This document shows, in pieces, positions 1 to 6,325 of a DNA stretch of 6,505 nucleotides. The notes under the pieces were generated by a model. That model did not search any database. It had not been told where the DNA came from and saw only the letters and a program-made list of their open reading frames with translations. Source of the DNA: Acetofilamentum sp. (GTDB taxonomy: Bacteria; Bacteroidota; Bacteroidia; Bacteroidales; JAFGUD01); the NCBI GenBank assembly GCA_020722645.1, contig DYKL01000203.1, positions 1-6,505 on the forward strand. Reading direction: 5' to 3'. A program made the translations under genes and the position numbers. The stretch's first letter is position 1; each line of letters begins with the position of its first letter.

Positions 1-11
1 ATTTTTCTTTT

Positions 12-19
12 TATCTTTG
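12..19 (+). promoter_or_regulatory. Possible distal -7 promoter element for the glycosyltransferase gene
   Basis: The bases TATCTTTG fit the Bacteroidota -7 consensus TAnnTTTG exactly. The matching -33 TTTG box would lie before the first base of the window, so it cannot be checked. Transcription would begin near base 24-27, at the foot of the hairpin at 24-45, giving a leader of about 125 nt. A second exact match lies closer to the gene at 129-136, and the sequence does not show which one is used. Confidence 0.3.
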
Positions 20-23
20 TATT

Positions 24-45
24 GTCTAAAAAATAGTTTTTAGAC
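24..45. other. Perfect 9-bp hairpin in the region upstream of the glycosyltransferase
   Basis: GTCTAAAAA (24-32) and TTTTTAGAC (37-45) are perfect inverted repeats around a 4-base loop, ATAG. No run of T follows on either strand, so this is not a classic intrinsic terminator. It may be an operator-like dyad, a 5' leader hairpin if the box at 12-19 is used, or a weak end for an upstream gene outside the window. Confidence 0.5.
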
Positions 46-128
46 TGAACTCATTGCTTAAAAACAAAAGATTTTAACATAAATTCAAAAAAAAATGACA
101 AATCAACCTTTATAAAAAAATGTTTAAT

Positions 129-136
129 TAATTTTG
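129..136 (+). promoter_or_regulatory. Possible proximal -7 promoter element for the glycosyltransferase gene
   Basis: TAATTTTG matches TAnnTTTG exactly. It would start transcription around 141-144, only about 10 nt before the ATG at 152, and short leaders are common in Bacteroidota. No clean TTTG is seen at the expected -33 distance (around 105-110). The TTG at 134-136, which could otherwise be read as an alternative start codon, forms the end of this box, which argues for the ATG at 152 as the true start. Confidence 0.35.
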
Positions 137-151
137 AATAAAAAGCTGAAA

Positions 152-1276
152 ATGAAAATTGCTGTTAATACAAGACTCCTGATTGATAAAAAATTAGATG
201 GTATTGGTTGGTTTTCTTATAACACATTGAAAATTATTGCAGAGCAAAATCCTAATGACATTTTTTATTTCATATTTGACAGAAAGTACAGCGAAAAATT
301 TATCTTTTCAAAAAATGTTGTGCCGGTCGTACTATATCCACCAACAAGACACCCTTTTTTGTGGGAATATTGGCTAAAGATTACTTTGAAAAAATACCTT
401 GATAAATTAAAACCTGATTTATTTTTATCTCCCGACGGATTTTTACCATTTAACAATACTACAAAAAGTTTAATTGTAATTCACGACATAAACTTTGCTC
501 ATAATCCTCAGGATTTACCTTATTTTACACGTCGTTTTTACAATAAATATTTTCCTTATTTTGCACAGAATTCAACCAGAATTGCAACTGTTTCTGAATA
601 TTCCAAAAGAGATATTGTAAATACTTACAAAATTTTTCCCAATAAAATTGATGTTGTTTATAATGGTGCAAATAATATTTACAAACCTGTTGATGAAATT
701 ACCAAGAAACAAATAAAAGACAAATATTCAAAATTTCAGGATTATTTCATTTTTGTCGGGTCAATACATCCACGTAAAAATGTAAAACGTTTAATTGTTG
801 CTTTTGACGATTTTAAAAAGAATACTGGCTCATTGATGAAACTTATTATCGTAGGTGACTATTTTTTTAAAAACTCTGATTTGTTCAAAAAATATCAGTC
901 TCTTTTACACAAAGAAGATATAATTTTTACAGGACGACTTGAAACAGACGAATTACACAAAGTAATGGCAAGTGCTACAGCCTTAACATTTGTTCCTTAT
1001 TTTGAAGGTTTTGGAATTCCAATTTTAGAAGCAATGAATTGTGATGTTCCGGTTATATCATCAAATGTAACATCTATGCCGGAAGTCGCTGAAAATGCGG
1101 CTTTGTATGTTAATCCCAGAATCATCAAAGAAATTGCAGATGCTATGGAACAAATTGAAAAAGATGAAATTTTGAGAAAAGATTTAATAGAAAAGGGTAG
1201 AATTCAAAGACAAAAATTTTCTTGGGAACAAACAGCTCAAAAATTGTGGAATTCAATATTGAAAACGCTTGAATAA
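152..1276 (+). CDS. Glycosyltransferase family 4 (GT-B fold) protein
   Basis: A retaining GT-B glycosyltransferase that most likely transfers a sugar from a nucleotide-sugar donor during synthesis of a surface polysaccharide or glycan. The start at ATG 152 gives 374 residues, normal for GT4, and a typical opening, MKIAVNTRLL. A TTG six codons upstream (134) is in frame but overlaps a promoter-like box. Visible motifs: the glycine loop GIGWF (17-21); HDINF (111-115) and VSEYSK (147-152) at the end of the N-terminal Rossmann domain; VGSIHPRKN (202-210) with the Arg-Lys pair that contacts donor phosphates; and EGFGIPILE (285-293), the E-x7-E signature of GT4. A TSMPEVA stretch (307-313) follows. 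There is no signal peptide or membrane segment, so it is cytoplasmic or peripheral to the inner membrane. Donor and acceptor cannot be read from sequence, and no polysaccharide partners are visible because the upstream side is outside the window. The gene ends convergently against the propeller/VWA/OmpA gene. Confidence 0.94.
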   Translation: MKIAVNTRLLIDKKLDGIGWFSYNTLKIIAEQNPNDIFYFIFDRKYSEKFIFSKNVVPVVLYPPTRHPFLWEYWLKITLKKYLDKLKPDLFLSPDGFLPFNNTTKSLIVIHDINFAHNPQDLPYFTRRFYNKYFPYFAQNSTRIATVSEYSKRDIVNTYKIFPNKIDVVYNGANNIYKPVDEITKKQIKDKYSKFQDYFIFVGSIHPRKNVKRLIVAFDDFKKNTGSLMKLIIVGDYFFKNSDLFKKYQSLLHKEDIIFTGRLETDELHKVMASATALTFVPYFEGFGIPILEAMNCDVPVISSNVTSMPEVAENAALYVNPRIIKEIADAMEQIEKDEILRKDLIEKGRIQRQKFSWEQTAQKLWNSILKTLE

Positions 1277-1297
1277 AAGTAATGTTTGCTTTACTTT
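1276..1297 (+). other. Weak hairpin directly after the glycosyltransferase stop
   Basis: AAAGTAA (1276-1282) and TTACTTT (1291-1297) can pair around an 8-base loop. The stem is AT-rich and has no clean T tract after it, so it is a minor 3' end structure at best. The strong terminator is downstream at 1375-1410. Confidence 0.2.
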
Positions 1298-1338
1298 GTT
1301 GTTGAAATCTTATTAGTTATTTATTTTATTATCAACGA

Positions 1339-1350
1339 TTAAACGTTTAA
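1339..1350. other. 12-bp perfect palindrome in the convergent intergenic region
   Basis: TTAAACGTTTAA is a perfect palindrome in the 136-bp gap between two convergent genes. Both flanking genes end here, so a promoter or operator role is not expected. It may be chance in AT-rich DNA. Confidence 0.25.
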
Positions 1351-1374
1351 TAAAAATAGAGTAGGGGAGAATAG

Positions 1375-1410
1375 AAAAAACTGCCTGAAAATTTATTCAG
1401 GCAGTTTTTT
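1375..1410. terminator. Bidirectional intrinsic terminator shared by two convergent genes
   Basis: A perfect 9-bp GC-containing stem, CTGCCTGAA (1381-1389) with TTCAGGCAG (1396-1404), closes a 6-base loop. It is preceded by six A (1375-1380) and followed by six T (1405-1410), so it reads as stem plus U tract in both directions. On the + strand it ends the glycosyltransferase transcript about 100 nt after its stop. On the - strand it lies just past the stop codon of the propeller/VWA/OmpA gene. Confidence 0.9.
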
Positions 1411-1412
1411 AT

Positions 1413-4121
1413 TTACTGAACAAAAATTTTAAACTCGATTCTTCTGTTTTTCGCTTTTCCTTCTTCTGTTTCATTAGGGGCGATTGGTTTCGTCGCTCCA
1501 AAACCCTTGGTTACAATTCTTCCGGGAGCAATACCTCTTTTTACAATTAATTTTTTTGCGGCTTCGGCTCTTCTTTTTGATAAATCCAGATTGAACTCCG
1601 GTGTGCCAACATTATCAGTATGACCATTGATTTCAAGAAATACGTGAGGATATTTTCTCATAAAATCATATATCTCATCAATTCCTTTTTGTTCCGAGCT
1701 GACAATAACATCACTGTTTGTTGCAAACTGGATATTTGGAAATGTAATGCCCTGAAAATCATTCGTAATTTTTTTGTTTTGAACAGGTTTTAAAACCGGA
1801 TTTATCGGTATTTTCAACTGGTTAAATTGAGTGAGCTTAATTTCTTGAGGTTTAACCGGCAGTACAAGATTTCTATCATTTATTGGTTGTTTTTCTGCTG
1901 AATTATCAAAGGGTATCCAGACTGAATCGTGTTTGAACTGGTCTTGACATAACTGCAGAAAGGCTAAATGTTTGCCTTGAACTTGTGTTTTAAATTTAAT
2001 TTTATAATAATGCTTTCTTTTAAAATCAACATCTCGGAATACTTTTCTTAAATCTTTTGTATCGTAAAGATGGACGTACATTCCGCCTGTGTTATAAGCC
2101 AAAGACATCAAATATTCTTCATTAACCTCATTACCAAAACCTATGATGTTTATCTCTATTTTATCTCGCATTGCCTCTGTCAACAAATCGAATTTTGAAA
2201 ACATTGAGGCGTTTTCGTAACCGTCGGTAAATAAAATAATTACTTTTTTATTGTAGTCTTTTGATTTTTGCAGTTGCTTCACTCCTATATAAGCGGCATC
2301 TATTAAAGCGGTTGCCCCTCCGTAACCCGTTACTCCTGTGTTGTTAAGCTTCGATGAAATGTAAGATTTTTCCTTAGTTAGTTTAGCCTCAACTTTAACT
2401 TTTGTGTCATATTTTATAAGCATATAAGCATCTTCCGGTCTTTTTTTATTGATTAAGTCCCAGGCTCCGAATTGTAAATCATTCGCTCTTTTTGCACCCA
2501 TTGAGCCGCTATGGTCAAGAATGATAGCATAAGCAGTTGGCTCGTTTTCGTAAACTTCTTCAACAACAAAATCATTTATCTGGCTGACGCTTCCACTTGG
2601 GTTTTGAAGTAGTAAATTACACCAGATGTAACTCCAGCTTGGGTCAGTGGCGCCCAAAAATTCATTTCCGTTTCTATCAACAAGATTTACCTGAAGTTCA
2701 ACATCATTACCGCTAATTTTCATTGACCTGAAAACATAATGCAATTTTGCAGTATCAACCTGAACAATCTGTTTAGAATTATTTACGTAAAAATAAGCAT
2801 AACCTTTTGGAGGTTGAGCATCATTAGTAATAGCAGTTTCCGGTGCAGCAACCGATAAATTTCTGTCAAATTCGTAAAGTTTTGCAGAAGTGTTGTTTTG
2901 CAAAGCAGATGAAACTTGCGAAAGAACAATAGCATTTACTGCACCGTCTTTTTTTACAAAGAGATATTTGCTGTCATTACTAAAACATAGAAACTCTACA
3001 TTTTGATAAGTGATTTTTTTATTAGGTATTTTGCTGTCTCTTAAATACATATCGCTACCGACTTGAACAACAACGTAATGAAAATCGTTAGTCATTTTAC
3101 GGTTGTTTAATTGATTTTCTTCCGTCAATAAAGGAGATTCCGTAAAATTGTCAATTCTTAAACCAAGAGCAGCACTTGTTTTTGTCGCCAAAGTATATTC
3201 ACCTGCCATCAAATTTGCACCAAAGGCAATCATAGTGTTGTTGGTCGTCCAGTATTGGGGATATAATTCGTTGGAAGTGTTGGAAAAATTGTTAATAATC
3301 CAAATTAAGTTACCGCTGTATGTGTCGTGAATATATATTTCAACATTGGAACCTTTGGCAGTATAAAGAGCAAGATACTTTCCGTCAGCACTTAAAGAAG
3401 AGCGAGTAGGGTAAAGTTTTCCGGCAGGAGTATTTGTCTGAAACAAAACTTCACTGTTATGTGTTCTTTCCTGATACATTGTAGATAAATTTATAACAGA
3501 AACTCTAATAGTTTCATTATACTCTGTTATTACCGTAAAAAAAGAACCGTCCTGCCTGAATTTTACATCAAAACCCGCAAATTCTTTGTAATGCTTTGTT
3601 TTTTCGACTTCATAGAAAAAAACTCTATTAACCGATTTTGCAGCGAAAATATTGTCATCTGGACTCATTACAATTTCAAAAATACTGTGTCCGCTGGGAG
3701 ATGAATAGGTCATTACGCTTTTACCTTCAATTGCATCATATTTGCTCATTATTCCACTTTTCAGAACAATAAAAAAATCATCTTCTTTTGGAAAAATTAC
3801 TTGACTTGCACCATATAAAGCAACAATCAATTTTCCTTGCATAACATCGAAAACAGAATAATTTTTATCTTGTTTTATATAAAAATATTTACCCGAATGG
3901 GAAAAAACAATTTCATCTATTTTTGCAGATGATTTAAAATCAATTTTTCTGATAAGTTCTTTTGTCATAAATTTATGAACAAGAATTTCATATTGTCCGT
4001 TTTTATTGAAAACAGAGGCTAAATACATTCCATTTCCACTCATTGAAGCTTGCGAATGAGAAAATTGTACGAAAAAGAGTACAAAAATTTGAGTAATTAG
4101 TAAAAATTTAATTTTTTTCAT
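1413..4121 (-). CDS. Secreted beta-propeller / von Willebrand A / OmpA-domain envelope protein
   Basis: A 902-residue exported protein that probably binds peptidoglycan. Residues 1-25 form a signal peptide: Lys-rich start, hydrophobic core, then SHSQA. No lipobox cysteine is visible, so it is not an obvious lipoprotein. Residues about 26-430 carry propeller-like repeats of the S-x-D/S-G-K-Y type (near 73, 152, 188, 243 and 380), resembling WD40/PD40 blades. A beta-rich segment (about 455-527) leads into a VWA domain (about 530-700) with an intact metal site: DHSGS at 536-540, Thr604 in GGATAL, and TDG at 632-634. A linker follows, then an OmpA_C domain (about 793-900) with NGHTDNVG (832-839), LSKRRA (847-852) and NRRIEF (892-897), the residues that contact diaminopimelate in peptidoglycan. 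Its job is not known; a periplasmic scaffold or adhesion role is inferred. The ATG at 4121 directly begins the signal peptide. It is transcribed alone, divergently from pncB. Confidence 0.92.
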   Translation of the reverse strand: MKKIKFLLITQIFVLFFVQFSHSQASMSGNGMYLASVFNKNGQYEILVHKFMTKELIRKIDFKSSAKIDEIVFSHSGKYFYIKQDKNYSVFDVMQGKLIVALYGASQVIFPKEDDFFIVLKSGIMSKYDAIEGKSVMTYSSPSGHSIFEIVMSPDDNIFAAKSVNRVFFYEVEKTKHYKEFAGFDVKFRQDGSFFTVITEYNETIRVSVINLSTMYQERTHNSEVLFQTNTPAGKLYPTRSSLSADGKYLALYTAKGSNVEIYIHDTYSGNLIWIINNFSNTSNELYPQYWTTNNTMIAFGANLMAGEYTLATKTSAALGLRIDNFTESPLLTEENQLNNRKMTNDFHYVVVQVGSDMYLRDSKIPNKKITYQNVEFLCFSNDSKYLFVKKDGAVNAIVLSQVSSALQNNTSAKLYEFDRNLSVAAPETAITNDAQPPKGYAYFYVNNSKQIVQVDTAKLHYVFRSMKISGNDVELQVNLVDRNGNEFLGATDPSWSYIWCNLLLQNPSGSVSQINDFVVEEVYENEPTAYAIILDHSGSMGAKRANDLQFGAWDLINKKRPEDAYMLIKYDTKVKVEAKLTKEKSYISSKLNNTGVTGYGGATALIDAAYIGVKQLQKSKDYNKKVIILFTDGYENASMFSKFDLLTEAMRDKIEINIIGFGNEVNEEYLMSLAYNTGGMYVHLYDTKDLRKVFRDVDFKRKHYYKIKFKTQVQGKHLAFLQLCQDQFKHDSVWIPFDNSAEKQPINDRNLVLPVKPQEIKLTQFNQLKIPINPVLKPVQNKKITNDFQGITFPNIQFATNSDVIVSSEQKGIDEIYDFMRKYPHVFLEINGHTDNVGTPEFNLDLSKRRAEAAKKLIVKRGIAPGRIVTKGFGATKPIAPNETEEGKAKNRRIEFKIFVQ

Positions 4122-4142
4122 GATTTTTGTTTATATATGTGA

Positions 4143-4172
4143 TACATTTATTTTTTTTTTACAAGAAACAAA
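4143..4172 (-). promoter_or_regulatory. Possible promoter of the propeller/VWA/OmpA gene
   Basis: Read on the minus strand, TTTG at 4172-4169 fits the Bacteroidota -33 box. After 18 bases comes TAAATGTA at 4150-4143, a partial match to TAnnTTTG (four of six fixed positions). This would start transcription near 4136, about 15 nt before the start codon. The -7 box is imperfect, so this is only a candidate. Confidence 0.3.
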
Positions 4173-4179
4173 AAATTTT

Positions 4180-4187
4180 TAAATTTG
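4180..4187 (+). promoter_or_regulatory. Possible -7 promoter element of pncB
   Basis: TAAATTTG is an exact match to TAnnTTTG. It predicts a transcript start around 4192-4195 and a leader of about 17-20 nt to the ATG at 4212. The expected -33 position is a T run (4151-4160) without the G of TTTG. No riboswitch could fit in such a short leader, and no operator is evident. Confidence 0.4.
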
Positions 4188-4211
4188 AAAATATTTTCTT
4201 AATAAAATGTC

Positions 4212-5375
4212 ATGATAAACTCAATTTTAGATAATGATTTGTACAAATTTACGATGCAAAACGGAATAATCAATTTATTTCCGCGAGCAAAAGTCAGATA
4301 CGAATTTATCAATCGCGGAAAAACTGAATTTCCAGAAGGTTTTGCTGATGAAGTACAAAAAATAGTTCATAAAATGTCAGATTTAAAATTAAGTCAATCT
4401 GAAAAAGACTTTCTTCAAAAAACGTGCTATTATTTACCTCCTACTTATTTTGATTTTTTAAGAGGATACAGATTTAATCACGACGAACTTAAAATTACTC
4501 AGGAAAACGGAGATTTAAAAATAAAAATTGAAGGGTACTGGTATAGAACAGTAATGTGGGAAGTGCCTTTGATGGCTATTGTTTCTGAACTTTATTTTAA
4601 CAAAACCGGTGCAAAACCCTTTGAAGAGAAAAAAATTGTTGAAATAACCCAAAATAAAGCTGAAAAATTTAATAATCTCGGAGTTAGCTTTGCAGATTTC
4701 GGGACAAGAAGAAGGTTCTCTCACAAAAACCATGATTTAATTGTAAAAACTTTAAAAGAAAAGTCTCCAAAATTTTTCGTTGGTACAAGTAATGTGTATT
4801 TTGCTTACAAATACAACCTTGTACCGATAGGAACTCATGCTCACGAATGGTTTATGTTTCATGCGGCAAAATACGGGTTTAAAATGGCAAATAAACTTGC
4901 TCTGGAAAACTGGGTAAAAATTTACCGAGGGGATTTAGGAATTGCTCTTTCTGATACTTTCACAACCGAAGCATTTTTCAGAGCCTTTGATACAAAACTT
5001 GCAAAACTATTTGACGGTGTACGTCAAGATTCAGGCGACCCGATTGAATTTGCAGAAAAAACTATAGCTCATTATAAAAAGCTCAGAATTGACCCACTTT
5101 CAAAGTCAATTGTTTTTTCTGATGCTCTTACACCCGAAAAAGTTGAGGAAATCGCAAAACATTGTAAAGGAAAAATTAAATTTTCGTTCGGAATAGGAAC
5201 AAATTTAACTAATGATGTTGGAGTAAAACCATTGAACATTGTTATAAAAATAACCGAAGCCGAACCAGAAGGGTGGGAGTGGATACCTACAATAAAACTC
5301 TCCGACTCAAAAGGGAAGCACACCGGAGATGAAGAAACAATTAATATTGCAAAAAAAACGCTGGATATTGAATAA
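4212..5375 (+). CDS. pncB: Nicotinate phosphoribosyltransferase
   Basis: A cytoplasmic enzyme of NAD salvage (Preiss-Handler route, EC 6.3.4.21). It joins nicotinate to PRPP, giving nicotinate mononucleotide, with ATP hydrolysis coupled to the reaction. The protein has 387 residues, about the usual length for bacterial PncB. Family signatures run the whole length: LDNDLYKFTMQ at 6-16; FGTRRRFS at 163-170; GTSNVYFA at 191-198; GTHAHEWF at 207-214, where His211 aligns with the phosphorylated active-site histidine of PncB; LSDTFTTEAFF at 246-256; GVRQDSGDP at 269-277; and FGIGTNLTND at 326-335, in the phosphate-binding part of the barrel. The ATG at 4212 is chosen because the conserved N-terminus begins only a few residues later. 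An ATG at 4207 opens a two-codon frame whose TGA overlaps this start. The gene stands alone, divergent from the envelope gene and convergent with an IS remnant. Confidence 0.97.
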   Translation: MINSILDNDLYKFTMQNGIINLFPRAKVRYEFINRGKTEFPEGFADEVQKIVHKMSDLKLSQSEKDFLQKTCYYLPPTYFDFLRGYRFNHDELKITQENGDLKIKIEGYWYRTVMWEVPLMAIVSELYFNKTGAKPFEEKKIVEITQNKAEKFNNLGVSFADFGTRRRFSHKNHDLIVKTLKEKSPKFFVGTSNVYFAYKYNLVPIGTHAHEWFMFHAAKYGFKMANKLALENWVKIYRGDLGIALSDTFTTEAFFRAFDTKLAKLFDGVRQDSGDPIEFAEKTIAHYKKLRIDPLSKSIVFSDALTPEKVEEIAKHCKGKIKFSFGIGTNLTNDVGVKPLNIVIKITEAEPEGWEWIPTIKLSDSKGKHTGDEETINIAKKTLDIE

Positions 5376-5380
5376 TTGGT

Positions 5381-5393
5381 CTTTTGTCAAAAG
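5381..5393. other. Short odd palindrome just after pncB
   Basis: CTTTTG-T-CAAAAG is a 13-bp odd palindrome six bases after the pncB stop. As RNA it could form only about four pairs around a 5-base loop and lacks a proper U tract, so it is a poor terminator. No better pncB terminator is seen before the transposase remnant. Confidence 0.25.
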
Positions 5394-5399
5394 GCTTTG

Positions 5400-5621
5400 T
5401 TAATTTTTATATATCCACAAATCGAAAGACTGGTGGGAACAGGGTTCTTTCACAAAAATTTCAAAACCACGTTCTAAAAACTCTTGTTTCCACTTCGATA
5501 TCATATTCACATGAATTTCAAATCGTTTAGATAATTCGGCAAGTGTTTGGCGTTCTTTTAACGCTTCAATTGCAACCTGAGCTTTAAAACTTACTGTAAA
5601 TTTTCTTTTTGTCTTTTTCAT
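5400..5621 (-). pseudogene. Truncated IS3-type transposase orfA (HTH_Tnp_1)
   Basis: The 73 residues from the ATG at 5621 are the N-terminal helix-turn-helix part of an IS3-family OrfA, which binds the IS ends. MKKTKRKFTVSFKAQVAIEA and the later TLAELSKRFEIHVNMISKWK (26-45) are typical of the HTH_Tnp_1 family. A TTG four codons upstream (5633) is less likely as the start. OrfA proteins are normally about 90-110 residues. Here the family-like sequence fades after about residue 60 (KEP), and a 13-residue tail runs to an early stop. The leucine-zipper end of OrfA, the frameshift window and the orfB integrase (DDE) gene are all missing, because pncB follows within 24 bp. This is therefore a dead remnant that cannot transpose by itself, although a related IS elsewhere could act on its end. 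Confidence 0.8.
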
Positions 5622-5628
5622 AATTAAT

Positions 5629-5677
5629 CCCAAAATTAAATTGTTTTTTCAACTTAACAAATGGTCTGAATTTTGGG
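5629..5677. other. Nested inverted repeat upstream of the transposase remnant
   Basis: CCCAAAATT (5629-5637) is inverted as AATTTTGGG (5669-5677), and inside it TTGTT (5641-5645) pairs with AACAA (5656-5660). This dyad lies between the presumed IS end and the transposase start, where IS elements often carry their own expression control. A related role is inferred only. Confidence 0.4.
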
Positions 5678-5687
5678 GAGTATTATA

Positions 5688-5845
5688 GTTAATGCAGGCG
5701 GGTTGCTTCCGGCAGGACTATTTTGTGTGGAATTTATCCACCCTCAGTCATAATGGAAATATTTTGCCTGAATTGAAAGTCGAATGTAAATTTACATTGA
5801 CTATGTGCAATTAATTGTACTTTGTACTTAATTGAACATCAAGTT
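5688..5845 (+). repeat. Array unit 1 (158 bp, most diverged)
   Basis: This unit has H1 at 5689-5776, H2 at 5778-5802 and H3 at 5803-5839. It differs from units 2-4 mainly inside the H1 loop, where it is 2 bases shorter. It has a clean small apical hairpin there, GTGG (5727-5730) with CCAC (5738-5741), inside a GACT/AGTC helix (5716-5719 with 5746-5749). In units 2-4 the apical hairpin carries a T-T mismatch and the T run is longer. Unit 1 H3 has one extra T-C mismatch. Confidence 0.88.
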
Positions 5846-6005
5846 GTTAATGTAGGCAAGTTGCTTCCAGCAGGACTATTTTTTTTGTTGAATTTACCTA
5901 CCCCCAGTCATAATGGAAATATCTTGCCTGAATTGAAAGTCGAATGTAAATTTACATTGACTATGTGCAATTAATTGTACGTTGTAATTAATTGAACATC
6001 AAGTT
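5846..6005 (+). repeat. Array unit 2 (160 bp)
   Basis: H1 is at 5847-5936, H2 at 5938-5962 and H3 at 5963-5999. It differs from units 3 and 4 at only two bases, both in the left arm of H1 (5853, C to T, and 5858, G to A). One change turns a C-G pair into U-G and the other turns G-U into A-U, so both keep the stem. Confidence 0.9.
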
Positions 6006-6165
6006 GTTAATGCAGGCGAGTTGCTTCCAGCAGGACTATTTTTTTTGTTGAATTTACCTACCCCCAGTCATAATGGAAATATCTTGCCTGAATTGAAAGT
6101 CGAATGTAAATTTACATTGACTATGTGCAATTAATTGTACGTTGTAATTAATTGAACATCAAGTT
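6006..6165 (+). repeat. Array unit 3 (160 bp)
   Basis: H1 is at 6007-6096, H2 at 6098-6122 and H3 at 6123-6159. By eye it is identical to unit 4 over all 160 bases, which implies a recent duplication or gene conversion. Confidence 0.9.
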
Positions 6166-6325
6166 GTTAATGCAGGCGAGTTGCTTCCAGCAGGACTATT
6201 TTTTTTGTTGAATTTACCTACCCCCAGTCATAATGGAAATATCTTGCCTGAATTGAAAGTCGAATGTAAATTTACATTGACTATGTGCAATTAATTGTAC
6301 GTTGTAATTAATTGAACATCAAGTT
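6166..6325 (+). repeat. Array unit 4 (160 bp), reference unit
   Basis: H1 spans 6167-6256: arm core 6173-6189 with 6234-6250, extended by TTAAT (6167-6171) with ATTGA (6252-6256). Of 23 facing positions only three are unpaired (6172/6251, 6181/6242, 6184/6239). Its 44-base loop has a run of eight T (6199-6206) and a GACT/AGTC helix. H2 spans 6258-6282 around the perfect palindrome AATGTAAATTTACATT (6263-6278), with AGTC/GACT flanks and one bulged G (6262). H3 spans 6283-6319, arms 6283-6299 and 6303-6319, loop CGT, with one G-A mismatch and two G-U pairs. Bases 6244-6300 (57 nt) are identical in all four units. Confidence 0.92.

Larger units (their letters stand above)
5400..5687 (-). mobile_element. 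Remnant of an IS3-family insertion sequence, left end
   Basis: The transposase fragment plus its upstream stretch (5622-5687). Read on the minus strand, about 5680-5662 is CTCCCCAAAATTCAGACC, resembling the terminal repeats of many IS3-family elements (inferred from general knowledge, not searched). The outer border cannot be fixed: no TG terminus, partner inverted repeat or target duplication is visible. The tandem array starts at about 5688, so the IS end and the array appear to abut. Confidence 0.5.

Noticed and set aside
265..456. Minus-strand frame inside the glycosyltransferase
   Set aside because: It lies entirely within a well-supported gene and has no family features; it is a shadow of the real frame.
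3148..3330. Plus-strand frame inside the propeller region of the envelope gene
   Set aside because: It is opposite a continuous 902-residue coding frame with clear domains and has no features of its own.
4515..5323. Two minus-strand frames inside pncB (4515-4733 and 5072-5323)
   Set aside because: Both are antisense to conserved pncB motifs and show no recognisable protein features.
5376..5399. Continuation of the transposase (orfB) or a frameshifted orfA C-terminus
   Set aside because: Only 24 bp separate the remnant from pncB, and the other minus-strand frames here hit stops quickly without IS3 OrfB motifs.
6181..6206. Intrinsic terminator inside each unit (TTGCT/AGCAG stem followed by eight T)
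   Set aside because: The stem is only about five pairs including a wobble, the T run starts five bases after it, unit 1 lacks the long T run, and the bases are better used in H1. It could at most be a weak alternative fold.
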